NCBI GenBank assembly: GCA_944472155.2
Contig: OX235277.1
Location: forward strand, 39,076,758-39,140,757
DNA length: 64,000 nucleotides
Direction of reading: 5' to 3'
DNA from: Trichobilharzia szidati
Taxonomy: Eukaryota > Platyhelminthes > Trematoda > Strigeidida > Schistosomatidae
Program-made: the position numbers and the translations under genes
The notes under the pieces: model-generated
The model's input: only the letters and a program-made list of their open reading frames with translations
What the model was told of the DNA's origin: nothing
Databases searched by the model: none
In this document: one piece after another, positions 32,481-43,000 of the stretch
Position numbering within the stretch: the stretch's first letter is position 1
Layout of the letters: every line of letters begins with the position of its first letter

Positions 32481-32840
32481 GCATTGAAAATAAAACACAG
32501 CAGAGAGGGCAAAGTGATGAGATAATCATTGCTGGTGATATTGCGGTTTGAGCTACTTATAAGATTTATCAGTAGTATATAAAGAGACATTCGTCGGCAT
32601 AACAACATCAAATAGCAGGGAGATACATTTGATTTCAGAGAAGGCAAATGACACAGAGTTGCAAAGATACATGGGAGACGTTAAAGGAACACAAAGAAAA
32701 ACACACAATATGAAGGAACGAAGGCAGAAGTAGCACAACACGGAAGATTTGTGCCAATGGTGCGTTGAAGGTGTACATAATAGATACCGATTTCCAAATA
32801 AACATTCCTTTACCAAGTCTGTCGTCTTCTACCATTTCAG
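32480..32840 (+). repeat. LTR-like repeat, family 2
   Basis: Shared in order with 45090-45412: 'agatttatcagtagtata', 'atgggagacgttaaagg', 'acacacaatatgaaggaacgaagg', 'cagaagtagcacaacacgg', then AATAAA (32799) about 35 bases before 'cgtcttctaccatttcag'. AATAAA near the end of a dispersed, non-coding repeat suggests an LTR or a retroelement 3' end. No coding partner adjoins. Confidence 0.4.
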
Positions 32841-32929
32841 TACGACAGTAAAGAAAAAAACAACTAATAGAGTCTTTTGCAGATTAAAGATTGTTTATAT
32901 ATAAATATATATAATATTATTATTTAATA

Positions 32930-33590
32930 ATTAGTTTTGTAGGGATTTGTTTGATTGCATGGAGGATTTCATCATCAGCTGACATCAGTTAGAGGACCAT
33001 TGGAAAACCAGCCATTTAATCCTAGTTTGGGACTCTTCAGCAGTACGCGCCCACGGAGGTTCGAACCCATACGTACTGATGAAGAGTCCCAAACTAGGAC
33101 AAAATGACTGCGCAGAACTCAGAGGTTTTCCAATGGTTCGCTAACTGATGTCAGCTCACGATGAAATCCTCCAACCGATCAAACAAAATCCCTACCAAAA
33201 CCAATAATTGAAAATTAATCTGATGCTCACTAGCGACATGTTCCATTCAGGCAGTTAACCTGGGTTTCTGGTGGGAAGCCGTGACCAGTAGTGTACAGTA
33301 GGTTGAAGGTGAGGGCATTTACTCATCGAAGAAGACATTGCACAGTGGTCGCGCTATGTCGTGATTTGGCAGAAGTGAGAATTCATGGACTGTCTGTTGG
33401 ATCGAGTCCCAGTGGCCTAATGGTCTACGGGCTCGCTAGCATTCTAGGAAGAAGGCCCTGGGTTCGAACCCCAATGGGATGGGTGCATACTAATGAAGAG
33501 TCCCAAACTAAGACGAAACAGCTGTCCAGCACACCGTGGTGGTTTCCAATGGTTCTCTAACTGATGTCAGCCCTTAATGAAACCCTCCAA
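32930..33590. repeat. SINE-A array: foldback plus forward copy
   Basis: Compact foldback 32930-33215: reversed tail 'gattgcatggaggatttcatc', a shared central 'ggttcgaacccat', forward tail 'gatgaaatcctccaaccg'. A forward copy follows at 33215-33590 with 'gtcccagtggcctaatgg' (A box) and 'gggttcgaaccccaatggg' (B box) and 'gtcagcccttaatgaaaccctcc'. Confidence 0.7.
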
Positions 33591-33751
33591 TCCAGATTAT
33601 TTAAGAGATTGAGGTTTAGTGAACAAAGAATGTTGTTTTCGTCAATAACTTCTTTATAGGGTGTTCTGCAGTTATATATGCATCCATAATATTGAATTAA
33701 TGATTATTAATAGCAACATTAATGTGTTTTTTCAATTAATATAGAATCATT

Positions 33752-33775
33752 TATATATATATATATATATATATG
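33752..33775. repeat. AT microsatellite
   Basis: About 24 bases of (at). Confidence 0.85.
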
Positions 33776-33942
33776 CAGATATATGTCTGAAACAAGTTCA
33801 CGTTTAATATAGTCTGAAATAGTTTAGCACTAGGTATATAATATTTATGACCATAAAAGTTTTTGTATTTCCCAATGAAAAACATCAAAAAAGTCAGACA
33901 ATAACAAAAAAGTACTCAATAAAGCAAGAACAACAGTGGCTT

Positions 33943-33999
33943 GTGCAGAATAAGATGATGGTACCATCATTTATTTCGTAGGCTTCTCATCAGCTGCTT
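33943..33999 (-). ncRNA. PLE-type hammerhead, left arm
   Basis: In reverse complement: GCAG, CTGATGA (33987-33993), GAAA (33974-33977), a long stem III formed by 'atgatggt' and 'accatcat' with a bulge, and CTGC closing stem I with GCAG. Stem II is one G-C pair and a loop. Core complete. Confidence 0.7.
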
Positions 34000-34059
34000 A
34001 CGGCCTAAATAAATTATGAGGTTTGCGTACAGAAAAGTTTTAACATACTTGCAAATTTT

Positions 34060-34255
34060 TACATTTTATTTTTTTGATTACAGCTTGATGCCACAACGTA
34101 TTTTCAGTACATGTATGAATTTTCAGCATGGATATCGGTAGCCCAAATTTTGCAGGCCGACCATAGATATCGGGTGTGCGTCGGTAGGGGATCGAACCCC
34201 GGACCATTTGCATGGTCGGCAAGAGTCCTAACCACTGTGCCACCGACGCATGTTG
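34060..34255 (-). repeat. SINE-C copy inserted in the PLE left arm
   Basis: The tRNA-like head reads, reversed, 'tgcgtcggtggcacagtgg' and 'ggggttcgatcccc' (about 34190-34250); the body has 'cgatatccatgctg' and 'actgaaaatacg', with an A-rich end near 34060-34080. The right PLE arm lacks it: 'ttacatgttgccag' is continuous there, so the SINE arrived after the inverted arms formed. Other copies: 41300-41502, 54090-54290, all minus. Confidence 0.8.
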
Positions 34256-34529
34256 TCAGTTGACAGAAAGTTCCACAGTAAGTGACAGTGATCAGAAAAT
34301 TGCGCTTATGTAGTTTTTACACAGGCAGTTCAAGTTTAAACAAAATAGATGTATGCATACAATGGTAAAAGAGTTACGTAATAAAGACGAAATATGAGTT
34401 AGATACAGAGTGACTAATAAATTAGGTAACAATGTACTGAGTTCAACTCAAATCATAGAAACAAGAGACAAGCAAAATTACAGATTATAAAAGGGGGTGA
34501 GGTTAAAGACAAAGATTACGTAATCAGAT

Positions 34530-34945
34530 CACTAACTAGAGCCTATCCTGCAGCTAAGTTGGTTCCCGTCCATCGAACAACATGCTCTTTGGTGCAGTCC
34601 AAAGTCGACAGATACCCTTCTCATGTTAACTCTAACTGTGTATACAAACTTACGTGTATCTTCGGGAGCAGTTACATTGGGAAAACAGAAAGAAGGGCAC
34701 ACCTCCGATTTTCTGAACATGTGCCAAAAAGCCTACGTCTCAAGGGAACAAACTCTTACAGCAGCGCTATTACTAGACATCTTCTCAACACGGGTCATGA
34801 GGTAGAAATCGAGAAATCCTTAAACATTATCAATAGACAGAGGAGTTCCATTCTCCTCAAGTTTGCCGAAGCAATCTCTATCAAACGCTTCAAACCAGAT
34901 TTATGTGTTCAGAAAGAAGCAGTTAATCTTTCTTTGCCCTGGTAA
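34530..34945 (+). pseudogene. PLE GIY-YIG endonuclease, 5'-truncated
   Basis: Open from about 34530: LTRAYPAAKLVPVHRTTCSL, then NCVYKLTCIFGSSYIGKTERR (GIY-YIG core, about 34630-34690), LRFSEHVPKSL, SSAITRHLLNTGHEV, ESLNIINRQ, KFAEAISIKRFKPDLCVQKEAV, stop after LSLPW. The nuclease domain looks complete, with GSSYIGKT in place of GASYIGRT. The RT and most of the connector are absent; the 5' side runs into the inverted arm. Confidence 0.85.
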
Positions 34946-35304
34946 CTGAATGTCTTTATTCTCTCATCTGATTACGTAATCTTTGTCTTTAACCTCACCC
35001 CCTTTTATAATCTGTAATTTTGCTTGTCTCTTGTTTCTATGATTTGAGTTGAACTCAGTACATTGTTACCTAATTTATTAGTCACTCTGTATCTAACACA
35101 TATTTCGTCTTTATTACGTAACTCTTTTACCATTGTATGCATATATCTATTTTGTTTAGACTTGAACTGCCTGTGTAAAAACTATATAAGCGCAATTTTC
35201 TGATCACTGTCACTTATTGTGGAACTTTTTGTCAACTGGCAACATGTAAAATTTGCAAGTATGTTAAAACTTTTCTGTACGCAAACCTCATAATTTATTT
35301 AGGC

Positions 35305-35368
35305 TGTAAGCAGCTGAGCTGATGAGAAGCCAACGAAATAAATGATGGTACCATCATCTTATTCTGCA
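35305..35368 (+). ncRNA. PLE-type hammerhead, right arm
   Basis: CTGATGA at 35319-35325, GAAA at 35335-35338, stem III 'atgatggt'/'accatcat', CTGC at 35364-35367. Compared with the left-arm copy there are four extra bases (ctga) between the GCAG strand and the core, which should strain stem I. Confidence 0.65.
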
Positions 35369-35459
35369 CAAACCACTGTTGTTCGTGCTTTATTCAAATT
35401 CATCAAGGGGAATAAATGCATGAAGTAACTCAATAAAGACTATAGTAGAGTTCTCTTCA

Positions 35460-35495
35460 AAACACCATACACACGCACACACACACACACACTAG
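35460..35495. repeat. AC microsatellite
   Basis: An imperfect (ac) run. Confidence 0.8.
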
Positions 35496-35789
35496 AAAGC
35501 AATTTTGTGTTCATGCAAACGACCGAATTCCAAAACACCCACAATATACAATTGAGAAGACTTGTGTAGGTCAGGTGGATGATTTTGATGTGGTTGTGTT
35601 TCCTGAGCTAGCTGGATGGTTTATCTGTTTGCGAAACTTCCATTGCCCTACTCTAGGTAACATCTTCAGCGCATACACCTCGATTTGATGAAATGAGATC
35701 TTAGATTTCTCCCCAAGGAAAGCATAAAGAAAATCACCCTGGCATGTATAAAGGACATCTAAGAAATTACGGTAAGACTCTTTAAAGCC

Positions 35790-36250
35790 TTTAGGAATTG
35801 ATGTCGCGCATAAACCAACAAAATCACTTCACTTAGCTGGGCTCTGTGTCAACCAAAAGACTCAACAAGGGAAGAAGATAAAACCAACATCATCTACAAA
35901 ATAAATTGAAACGACTACGAAAAACACTACATTGGCCAGATTGGACGTCCCCTTCGTCTTCGAGTCTATGAACATAAGCTAGGCGTAAAAGACATGACAT
36001 CGACTCCCTAATATCACTGCATACAGACAACCACAGAGAGCAATTCGATTGGGACAACATTCAAACACTAGGCAGAAGAAACACCAAGAACACCAGACAA
36101 TTTTTAGAAGTTTGGTGTTCCAGTGAATCGTCAATTTAATAGACACATTGACATAGACAAAATTTACCAATCGATAACAAGGAAATCTCAGACACACAAA
36201 GGGTCAAACTTCAGATCAAGGAGACAATCAGTACAAATACACAAAACAAC
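35790..36250 (+). pseudogene. GIY-YIG fragment of the second PLE-like family
   Basis: Across frame changes: STREEDKTNIIYKINCNDYEKHYIGQIG (35855-35945), RPLRLRVYEHKLGVKD, DSLISLHTDNHREQFDWDNI (about 36000-36060), LGRRNTKNTRQFLEVW, and SINRHIDIDKIYQSI. The I(I)Y.I.C..Y...YIGQ core and the later 'H...H..DWD' block agree with 22195-22420. The nuclease text is continuous from 35855 to about 35990. Confidence 0.8.
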
Positions 36251-36329
36251 CCTTCACGTTCACGGTCGTGGAGAAATCTCAATGCTCACTTCAAATTGAA
36301 GTGTATGCGTTGAAGATGGTGCCTAGTAG

Positions 36330-36640
36330 GGCAATGAAAGCTTCGCAAACAAACAAACCATCTAGCTGCTCAGAGAACACAACAACATCAAGAACAATGT
36401 CTATAAAATGAAATCCTTGGAATGTAATGCAGTATACATAGGACAAACCTCTGCAGAGAGAAATGAAGATCAGAAGAAATGAACACCATAGAGCTCTGTC
36501 CATTCGACCACCAAGAGATCCAGTTGGAATAGAAAAGCTTGAAAAATCATCAACCATATGTCTATACACACCATAGAAAACCAAGTCACAGAGTTGATTT
36601 TGACAATATTGAAATCATCTAGGAAAATTTCCATAATTAC
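36330..36640 (+). pseudogene. Second GIY-YIG fragment, same family
   Basis: NNIKNNVYKMKSLECNAVYIGQT (36385-36455) followed by a decayed region with ALSIRPP, and IHTIENQ near 36560 in another frame. A partial tandem repeat of the preceding fragment, more decayed. The downstream part (36770-36845) resembles 18830-18905. Confidence 0.65.
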
Positions 36641-36944
36641 AAAGGACGTCTCACATAATCAAAAGCGATTCACATGAAATGGAATCCAAATATCACCTGA
36701 ATAGGAATGATGGACTGAGACAGAATCTGACTTGGCTCTGATACCAATGGATTGAATGTCAGATATCATAGCAAACGACTACGAATATTAATCATCAGAA
36801 ATATAGTAGTTCATGCTCATGACTAATGTTCACACTGGATTTTAGTCAGAGATTATAAACCTCAAAATTAGGGAGAGAAAGTGGTGTACAAGATCGTGTG
36901 CGTGTGTGTCAGTGAATGACTGAGTTTAAATTAAGAAGACAAAA

Positions 36945-37430
36945 GGTTGGTCTACACACGTATTATAAGGCAAGCTCGTATACCATACAACAACTGGAAC
37001 CTGATTCAATGGCCAACCCTTCTACCAATTCGTGGTTTTAGCTTGGCCTCCAACCAACGTCATAGGTGGGAAATCCATCCTCAATCCCGACTGGATGGAC
37101 CACACTGGTCACAACTCCTCACTAGATGACATTGATTGTTGGTCACGATAAAATCACGAATTGATTGAAGTTAGAATCCATGGGCTGGCCACTGAATCGG
37201 GTCCCAGTGGCTGAATGGTATACGAGTTCGCTAGCCTTGTAACCGGAAGGTCCTGCGTTTGAACCCCTATAGTGGGTGCGTACTGCCGATTATTCCCAAA
37301 CTAGGATAGAGGAAACAACTGACTGCCCAGTACTTCGTGGTGATTGTTAATGATTCTCTAAGTAATATCAATCCGTCATCAAACTCGAAAAAGAAATCTA
37401 ATCCTTACAAAGCAACTCTTGAAAAAATAA
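36945..37430. repeat. SINE-A foldback pair, left half short
   Basis: The reversed half keeps only 'ggcaagctcgtataccata' and the 5' body (36965-37130). The forward half is near complete: 'gggtcccagtggctgaatgg', 'aaccggaaggtcctgcg', 'cccaaactaggatagagg', 'aatccttacaaagcaactcttg'. Confidence 0.7.
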
Positions 37431-37900
37431 ACAAGTGTTATAATAAATGAGGGGTAGAGGCAATTTATACATACAGCATGGAAGGTCATATCTAAAAGGG
37501 ATACGGCGTAATATAGTAAATTTATGGATACATAGATTCCACAGCAGGCCAGGGGTGCATAATAGTGGCTGGATCTGTTTCTTTTGCACACACACACAGA
37601 GATCGAATAATTTTCAAAGAATCGCGAGAGCCTCTGCTGTTTGGAATATCTGGTACTTGAATGATTCAGGCAATTTATTTGGTAATCGATAGATGATACA
37701 ACAAGACTCTTCAATGGCCAATTTGGAACACCGAACTATTGAGAGCTTTTACCACACCTTTATTTTCCGCAATGATAAGTTTACTCGAACACGAAAAATT
37801 AAGTTCCGAGAACAACAGCCAATATAACTGGCTCCACAGGAGCAGTTGAATTTTTTTTTCATTCACCTCTACATCTCGAAAAAATATTTCCAACACAGGA
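37430..37900 (-). pseudogene. PLE GIY-YIG endonuclease, decayed
   Basis: On the minus strand: FNCSCGASYIGCCSRNLIFRVR (37850-37785), then ESCCIIYRLPNKLPESFKYQ (about 37710-37655), FQTAEALAIL, and CVQKKQIQ (37590). The order and IYRLPNKLP wording match the copy at 20375-20750, so the same subfamily. At least two frameshifts and a stop near 37620. Confidence 0.75.
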
Positions 37901-38034
37901 AGTACTCAACTTGATTGTGCAAGATAGGAATCAATTTTTGATATATGTAAAGCCTCTCTTCTAAAGAACACTATAGTAATTCACATGACCTTACTATGGT
38001 GATATAATGAGAAAGTCGATAAGTAAGAAGTCGA

Positions 38035-39265
38035 CATATCTATATTTGAATACAAAACACGTAGTTCAGCGAAGAGTCTCTTTTCAGCGGCGAATTCATT
38101 TTCTTAGGTGTACAATCGCAAATGTTTATGTGTTATTTGCATGCACGTGTGTATTAAGTCTGTCAAACAAAAACACATTTGGTTATGTTTATTTTAACTA
38201 AATAGGTAAAAATTAGTAAGTTTTTGGTGGAGTTACGTAATACAAAATCAATCAAGAAAATTAGGTAACACAGGTGATGAGTTGTCACAAACAGTTGTTA
38301 AAAAAGAAGTTATGTAATAATATGAATAGTTTGATGATTGAGTTGTGCTCAGGATACACATAGGAACAAAGTAGATCATACGAAATTACGTAAGAGTTCT
38401 AAATAAATACAAGAATTATAATCAATTAAGGAACAGGCAAACAAACAAAATCAACAAAGTTGTTAATATGACAGTAGAAGTGGTTGAGTGATTCTCTTTT
38501 GTATTCACAGCTCCGGTTTTTCTATGTGAATGGCCAGAGCTTCAGCGATAAAAGGAAGACGAAACCGTATTGCCTTTGGTAGGTTATTCTTGACTTTGTA
38601 GATTACTTTGAAGGAGGTGTTTGTTGAGATGGAATGATCAGTGTTAACCAGGTGTTCAGTTATCGCACTCCTCATTGCACCACTATTGCCTTCTTCGGAA
38701 CCATGCTGGATAGTGTTATTGAATCCTCTTGGACAGGATGCGCGTCGAACGACCGATGTACCTGGCTCCACAGAAGCAGGTGAACTGATATATGCACATA
38801 GAAATGGTCAGATACGGGATCTTGTCCTTGAGGCTTCTGCAGATCAGTGGGCGACTGTTTCTTTAATTGCTTATAATTCTTGTATTCATTTAGAACTCTT
38901 ACGTAATTTCGTATGATCTACTTTGTTCCTATGTGTATCTTGAGTAAAACTCAATCACCAAACTATTCGTATTATTACATAACTTCTTTTAACAACTGTT
39001 TGTGACAACTCATCACCTTTGTTACTGCCCTAATTTCATTAACACCTAATTTTCTTGACTAATTTTGTGTTAAGTAACTCCAATTACCAATCTTCACCTG
39101 TTTAGTTAAAATAAGCATAACCAATTGTATTTTTGTTTGACAAACTTAATGTACACATACATACAAAATAACACATATATATTTGCGATTGTACAGCTAA
39201 GAAAATGAATGACGAAAAAAGACTCTTCGCTGAACTACGTGTTTTGTTTTCATTAATGTCTGGAT
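38035..39265 (-). mobile_element. Penelope-like element with long inverted arms
   Basis: The GIY-YIG remnant (38505-38850) is flanked by reverse-complementary arms: 38035-38430 and 38868-39265. Paired landmarks: 'cacgtagttcagcgaagagt' with 'actcttcgctgaactacgtg', 'gttatgtttattttaacta' with its inverse at 39105, and 'ggaacaaagtagatcatacg' with 'cgtatgatctactttgttcc'. Same layout as 33850-35410 but with different arms. Confidence 0.85.
38505..38850 (-). pseudogene. PLE GIY-YIG endonuclease fragment
   Basis: Minus strand: ISMCIYQFTCFCGARYIGRSTRILSKRI (38825-38740), a frameshift, then RSAITEHLVNTDHSI, SFKVIYKVKNNLPKAIRFRLPFIAEALAIHIEKPEL and a stop. Close to the 23416-23919 protein in order and wording, but missing its SEHYPAWL segment in frame. 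Not functional. Confidence 0.8.
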
Positions 39266-39299
39266 GGGGATTATCCATGTATATCTATATTTAGTGAGA

Positions 39300-40213
39300 A
39301 AGGATAATACTAGAACTGAATGAAGATTACAGGAAACCGACAGCAAGATTATACAAGATCTCGACAACGCTGATGATTTTCTCTGTCTAATATGTCACAC
39401 AAACTCGAAAGATCTAAAGGCGAAAACCAATACAACAAGTTGATAGTGAAGGCTGGCAACGAAGACAGAACTTCAAGTGAATATAGAGATTACAAAGGTG
39501 ATTGAAGATACTACCCCCCCCCCCTCCCTAACCAACAACTAGAAGCATCAGTTACCATCAGAAGGAGAAATCTAAGGGATGCCACTTCTTTCGCTTAATG
39601 TAGGTGTCATCTTTTCAACAACAAGCGGTACAGATGATAATGTCAAAGCCAAGACATGGGGTAAGCATGACGAACTTTCGCTGCTGAGAAATCGGTGTAT
39701 AGGTCTACTACACTAAGCATACGAAACAATATTTGGATTTTTAACACTTATATCAAATCGGTAACCAATTCATTATAGTTCAGATACTTCGAGTGAGGCG
39801 TCACTTAAAAGCATTTCCAACGGGCTTCAATAGAATTTCATCAACAGTTGTCTTCCCTACCTCGATGATACTTAAGATCAGATGGTTAACCAGAAAGGAG
39901 AAGCAACATGAAACTTTGCTAACGAACAACCAATCACTCAACAAACATGTCGAGAAAATGGAGATGAATTAGATACTCTCAGAGAAGATCGTTGAGTGAC
40001 ACCACACACGTCAAGGAGGCCTTCGAGTTGAACTCGAATGAGAAGCGACTGGTTGGGTGTTGGTTCAAGTATAATATGGAAGAGACCGTGTGATCGGGAA
40101 GAAATGAAAGCTAATCGACAATCATAAAACCAGCTAAAAAAAGACTTCAGAAAGCAGAGTGAAGTGGAGATGTGTGTTGCTGAAGCGCTATGTGTTACTC
40201 GGAATCCAAGGGA
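39300..40213 (+). pseudogene. RTE-clade LINE, badly decayed
   Basis: LQDLDNADDFLCLICH (39353-39400; FADD mutated to NADD), 'LKAKT', a C-run at 39511, remnants of the thumb near 39600-39680, 'cgaaacaatatttggatttttaac' (KIRIF region), 'gagaagcgactggttggg' (KRRVGRP region) and the ending 'ctatgtgttactcggaatcc' with 'aagggaattatgatgat' as a short tail. Confidence 0.75.
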
Positions 40214-40224
40214 ATTATGATGAT

Positions 40225-40696
40225 TTTCAACAGTTGGTTTTTTTAAGGATTAGTTTTGTTTTTACGAGTTTGACCACGGATCGATATCAGTTAGAGAACC
40301 ATTGAAAACCAGCACTGGAGTACTCGACTGGACAGCTGTTTCACCCACTATAGGAGCTTGGAACCCAGAGCCTACCGCTTACAAGTTCAGCGATCTCGTA
40401 TACCATTCAACCACTAGGACCCGATTCAATGGCCAGTTCATGAATTTTAACTTGGTCAGTGGTCGCGCGAAATACATCATGAATTGGTAAAAATTAGAAC
40501 TCATGGACTGGCCATTGAATCGGGTCGCAGTGGCTGAGTGGTACACGAGCTCGCTGGCCTTGTAACCCGTAGACTCTGGGTTCGAAGCTCCTATGGATAA
40601 GTCCCAAACTAGGACGAAACAGCTGTCCAGTATTCCTGTCCTGGTTTTCAATGGTTCTCTAACTGATAGAATCAATCCGTGGTGAAACTCGTAAAA
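40225..40696. repeat. SINE-A foldback pair with target duplication
   Basis: It starts 'tttcaacagttgg', with reversed tail and head ('ctgtttcacccactatagg'), then a forward half with 'gggtcgcagtggctgagtgg', 'ctctgggttcgaagctcc', 'aactgatagaatcaatccgtgg', ending 'aaactcgtaaaa'. attatgatgat occurs at 40214-40224 and 40697-40707, eleven of eleven, so the whole two-headed unit inserted as one piece. Caveat: the duplication lies in a repeat-like RTE tail. Confidence 0.8.
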
Positions 40697-40709
40697 ATTA
40701 TGATGATGA

Positions 40710-41295
40710 TAACAACAATAAGACCACTACAAAAGAAATCTAGTGATGATGAGTATGCTGTACCATTCAGCACGAAAGATGGACCTGTTCACTCAGGAAT
40801 GCTGATAACTTCCGAAAATCAAACAAATCCTAAGATTATAGGATAAGAAAACTTTTGATCAGAGAAAAATATGATACATTTTACTCAATTTCAGGAATGT
40901 ATATCACCATGGTAAGGTTAGAGTAATAATCAGACCACACTGTTGCAAAGCATTCAAATAAACTCCAACACACGTTGATTCAATACAGCAACTAAAGTGT
41001 AAAACGGTAAATCCAGTCAGTATGAAAAGCAGTAATTATACATATCTATTTCCTTGGCATTATGAAAGACTTAAATGAAGCACCAAAACTTCACATTTTA
41101 ACCAAACTACCAAGGCCTCAGTTTTGAGAAAAAAAACATAAATCCCGGAAAAAAAACTTATGGACTCGGTTTGTAGACATGAAACATGTGCGTCAAAGTA
41201 ATCTCCAAATTCAGATTTTATATCAAGCATAATCAAAATAAGTATGTTAGTTATGCACAGAAAGAAAGAAAGAACAAAAAAGGATGTCTCAGTGA
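40710..41295. other. No gene recognised
   Basis: AT-rich; a short minus frame at 41060-41347 has no motif. Confidence 0.3.
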
Positions 41296-41299
41296 TATG

Positions 41300-41502
41300 A
41301 GTCAAATTTATTTTATTTTTATTTTGATTCACAGGTTGATTCCACACCGTATTTTCAGTACAAGTGTGGAATTTTCAGCATGGATATCGGTAGCCCAAAT
41401 TCAGGCCGACCATGGATATCGGGTGTGCGCCGGCAGGGGATCGAACCCCGGACCATGTGCATGGTCGGCGAGAGTCCTAACCACTGTGCCACCGACGCAC
41501 AC
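41300..41502 (-). repeat. SINE-C copy
   Basis: Best-kept SINE-C: reversed head 'gtgcgtcggtggcacagtgg'...'ccggggttcgatcccctgcc'...'ggcgcaca', whose ends can pair like an acceptor stem; then 'cgatatccatggtcgg', 'ggctaccgatatccatgctg' and 'actgaaaatacggtgtgg', with an A-rich tail at 41300-41330. Confidence 0.8.
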
Positions 41503-41504
41503 GC

Positions 41505-42005
41505 AAATATCAAGTAGGCATGCTCACCGATTTGTTAACAGAAGATTCCCTGATATGTATGTATATATACATATATGCTTCTCTATCGTGTCCAGCTAAT
41601 GTGGTGCTTCAGCCTTTCTAATAATGCAGATCGATAATTTTGAATTATTCCGTAACCTACTGCGCTATTTTTAAGTGTATCTTTTGTACAGACTGCTGCT
41701 AGAACTAACTTTATGTATTGTCAGCACAAGAAGCGATTTATTTCAAACTGAAGACATTCGGATGAGAATGTATGACTTCTGTGACCATCGTTAATACCAA
41801 ATCAATACGCTGGTATGTTTATTTCTTCTCTTTTCTATACTTGAATGCGATAAATGTATCCGGTGAGACTACAATCCCCCTCTCTTGACTTCATATTATT
41901 TCGAATTTATTATTTACTTTTTTTTGTAACCTGATCCAATATCAAATAAAAGACGAATTTACCCGTCTATTGTGTAAACATATATCAAGTGTAGGATTTG
42001 TATGT
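41505..42005. other. No gene recognised
   Basis: Includes a small TA-rich palindrome 'gtatgtatatatacatat' (about 41556-41574). Nothing else seen. Confidence 0.3.
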
Positions 42006-42009
42006 AATC

Positions 42010-42343
42010 AGTTGTCTGAATGACGTGGCGGGTAGTGTTAATCACAAAAGTCAAAGGTATAACGCGAACACGTCTAGCGCTTACAGCTAGATTGCTGAAC
42101 ATGCTAGTCTATCTAGAGAGTTAGTAAATGTAATTTACATGGACTCCGGAAGGATCGAATACAGCTTCCGAAATTGCTTCACCGACTTGTTAGTCAGGCT
42201 TCAAGTCAGAGGATCGAAAATGGTCCCTTAGAACAACGATCTGCTTCAGGGTCTAGGCGTCCGGGTAGTATCCCAACCCTAGCACAAATCATGAGACTTT
42301 TTGTGGTGCATCTCTTGGAGACCATAGTGTACTAAATTTGTGT
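42010..42343 (+). repeat. Unidentified sequence ending in a long AAT tail
   Basis: Moderately GC-rich for this window, with no frame and none of the RTE ending ('ccctatgttcc'). It runs straight into a 75-base AAT repeat as an RTE-mobilised element would. The 5' limit is unknown. Confidence 0.35.
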
Positions 42344-42346
42344 TCC

Positions 42347-42418
<72 letters not shown>
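42344..42418. repeat. AAT microsatellite
   Basis: About 25 uninterrupted AAT units. Confidence 0.95.
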
Positions 42419-42419
42419 C

Positions 42420-43000
42420 CGAATTAGGATCCGAATTGCCAGTTTTTGTCTAATCCTGTACAAAACAGCCCTTCCTAGTCAGATGTCTCTTTAACGGGAT
42501 TAAACGAATGTGTAAGCAGTCGATAAACCAGAAGAAAAGAAGAGATTAATGACGCTAACTGATTGGAAACTGCGTACTCAGAGACCTTCATCAACAGATA
42601 TCACAAGCGGTCACAGCACAGAAACCTATTTTCTCCACAGTTGTCTCGGAAAAGGATGTGTATTTATCAAACTGATCTTAGTAGCTTGATATTTAGAACA
42701 CTGAAATCTGCTATCAAAATGACATTCTCGAAGCAGCTAACATTCAGATCACTGAGATCATGAAGTTTCTATATCCTTCTAAGTCTTTAGAATAACTAAA
42801 AATTGATGTCACTCTATGCAGAATATCTTCATTCTTAAGCAGCTTCACAAACAGATAGATGAATGGTGAATACAGACAAATTGAGGTGTACAACTGCGAA
42901 ACATACATTACTGGAACACGAGATTAGATAGACATATATACGTTTTTTAAACTTATGTACAAAAACAAGAATAATCTGAAAGAACAAGTGTGTTTTCAAG
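42420..43000. other. No gene recognised
   Basis: 42835-42990 is repeated in inverse at 44380-44570 (for example 'acttatgtacaaaaacaagaataatctg' here against its reverse complement near 44378-44405), so it is a dispersed or locally duplicated, non-coding sequence. Confidence 0.4.

Larger units (their letters stand above)
33850..35410 (+). mobile_element. Penelope-like element with long inverted arms
   Basis: A GIY-YIG remnant (34530-34945) is enclosed by arms that are reverse complements: left 33900-34530 (interrupted by SINE-C), right 34955-35395. Matching landmarks are 'gattacgtaatc', 'cctcacccccttttataatc' with its inverse, 'tgatttgagttgaactcagt' with its inverse, and 'cataatttatttaggc' with its inverse. 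Each arm ends in a hammerhead (33943-33999 minus; 35305-35368 plus). The gattacgtaatc palindrome lies where each arm meets the coding part. Confidence 0.85.

Noticed and set aside
33291..33560. 89-residue open frame
   Set aside because: Translation of a forward SINE-A copy including its tRNA-like head.
41430..41502. Possible tRNA gene on the minus strand
   Set aside because: A and B boxes and end pairing are present, but the anticodon arm is not that of a tRNA and the sequence continues into a SINE body found three times.
42344..42418. Regular array considered as CRISPR-like
   Set aside because: A simple AAT repeat without spacers, in a eukaryotic context.
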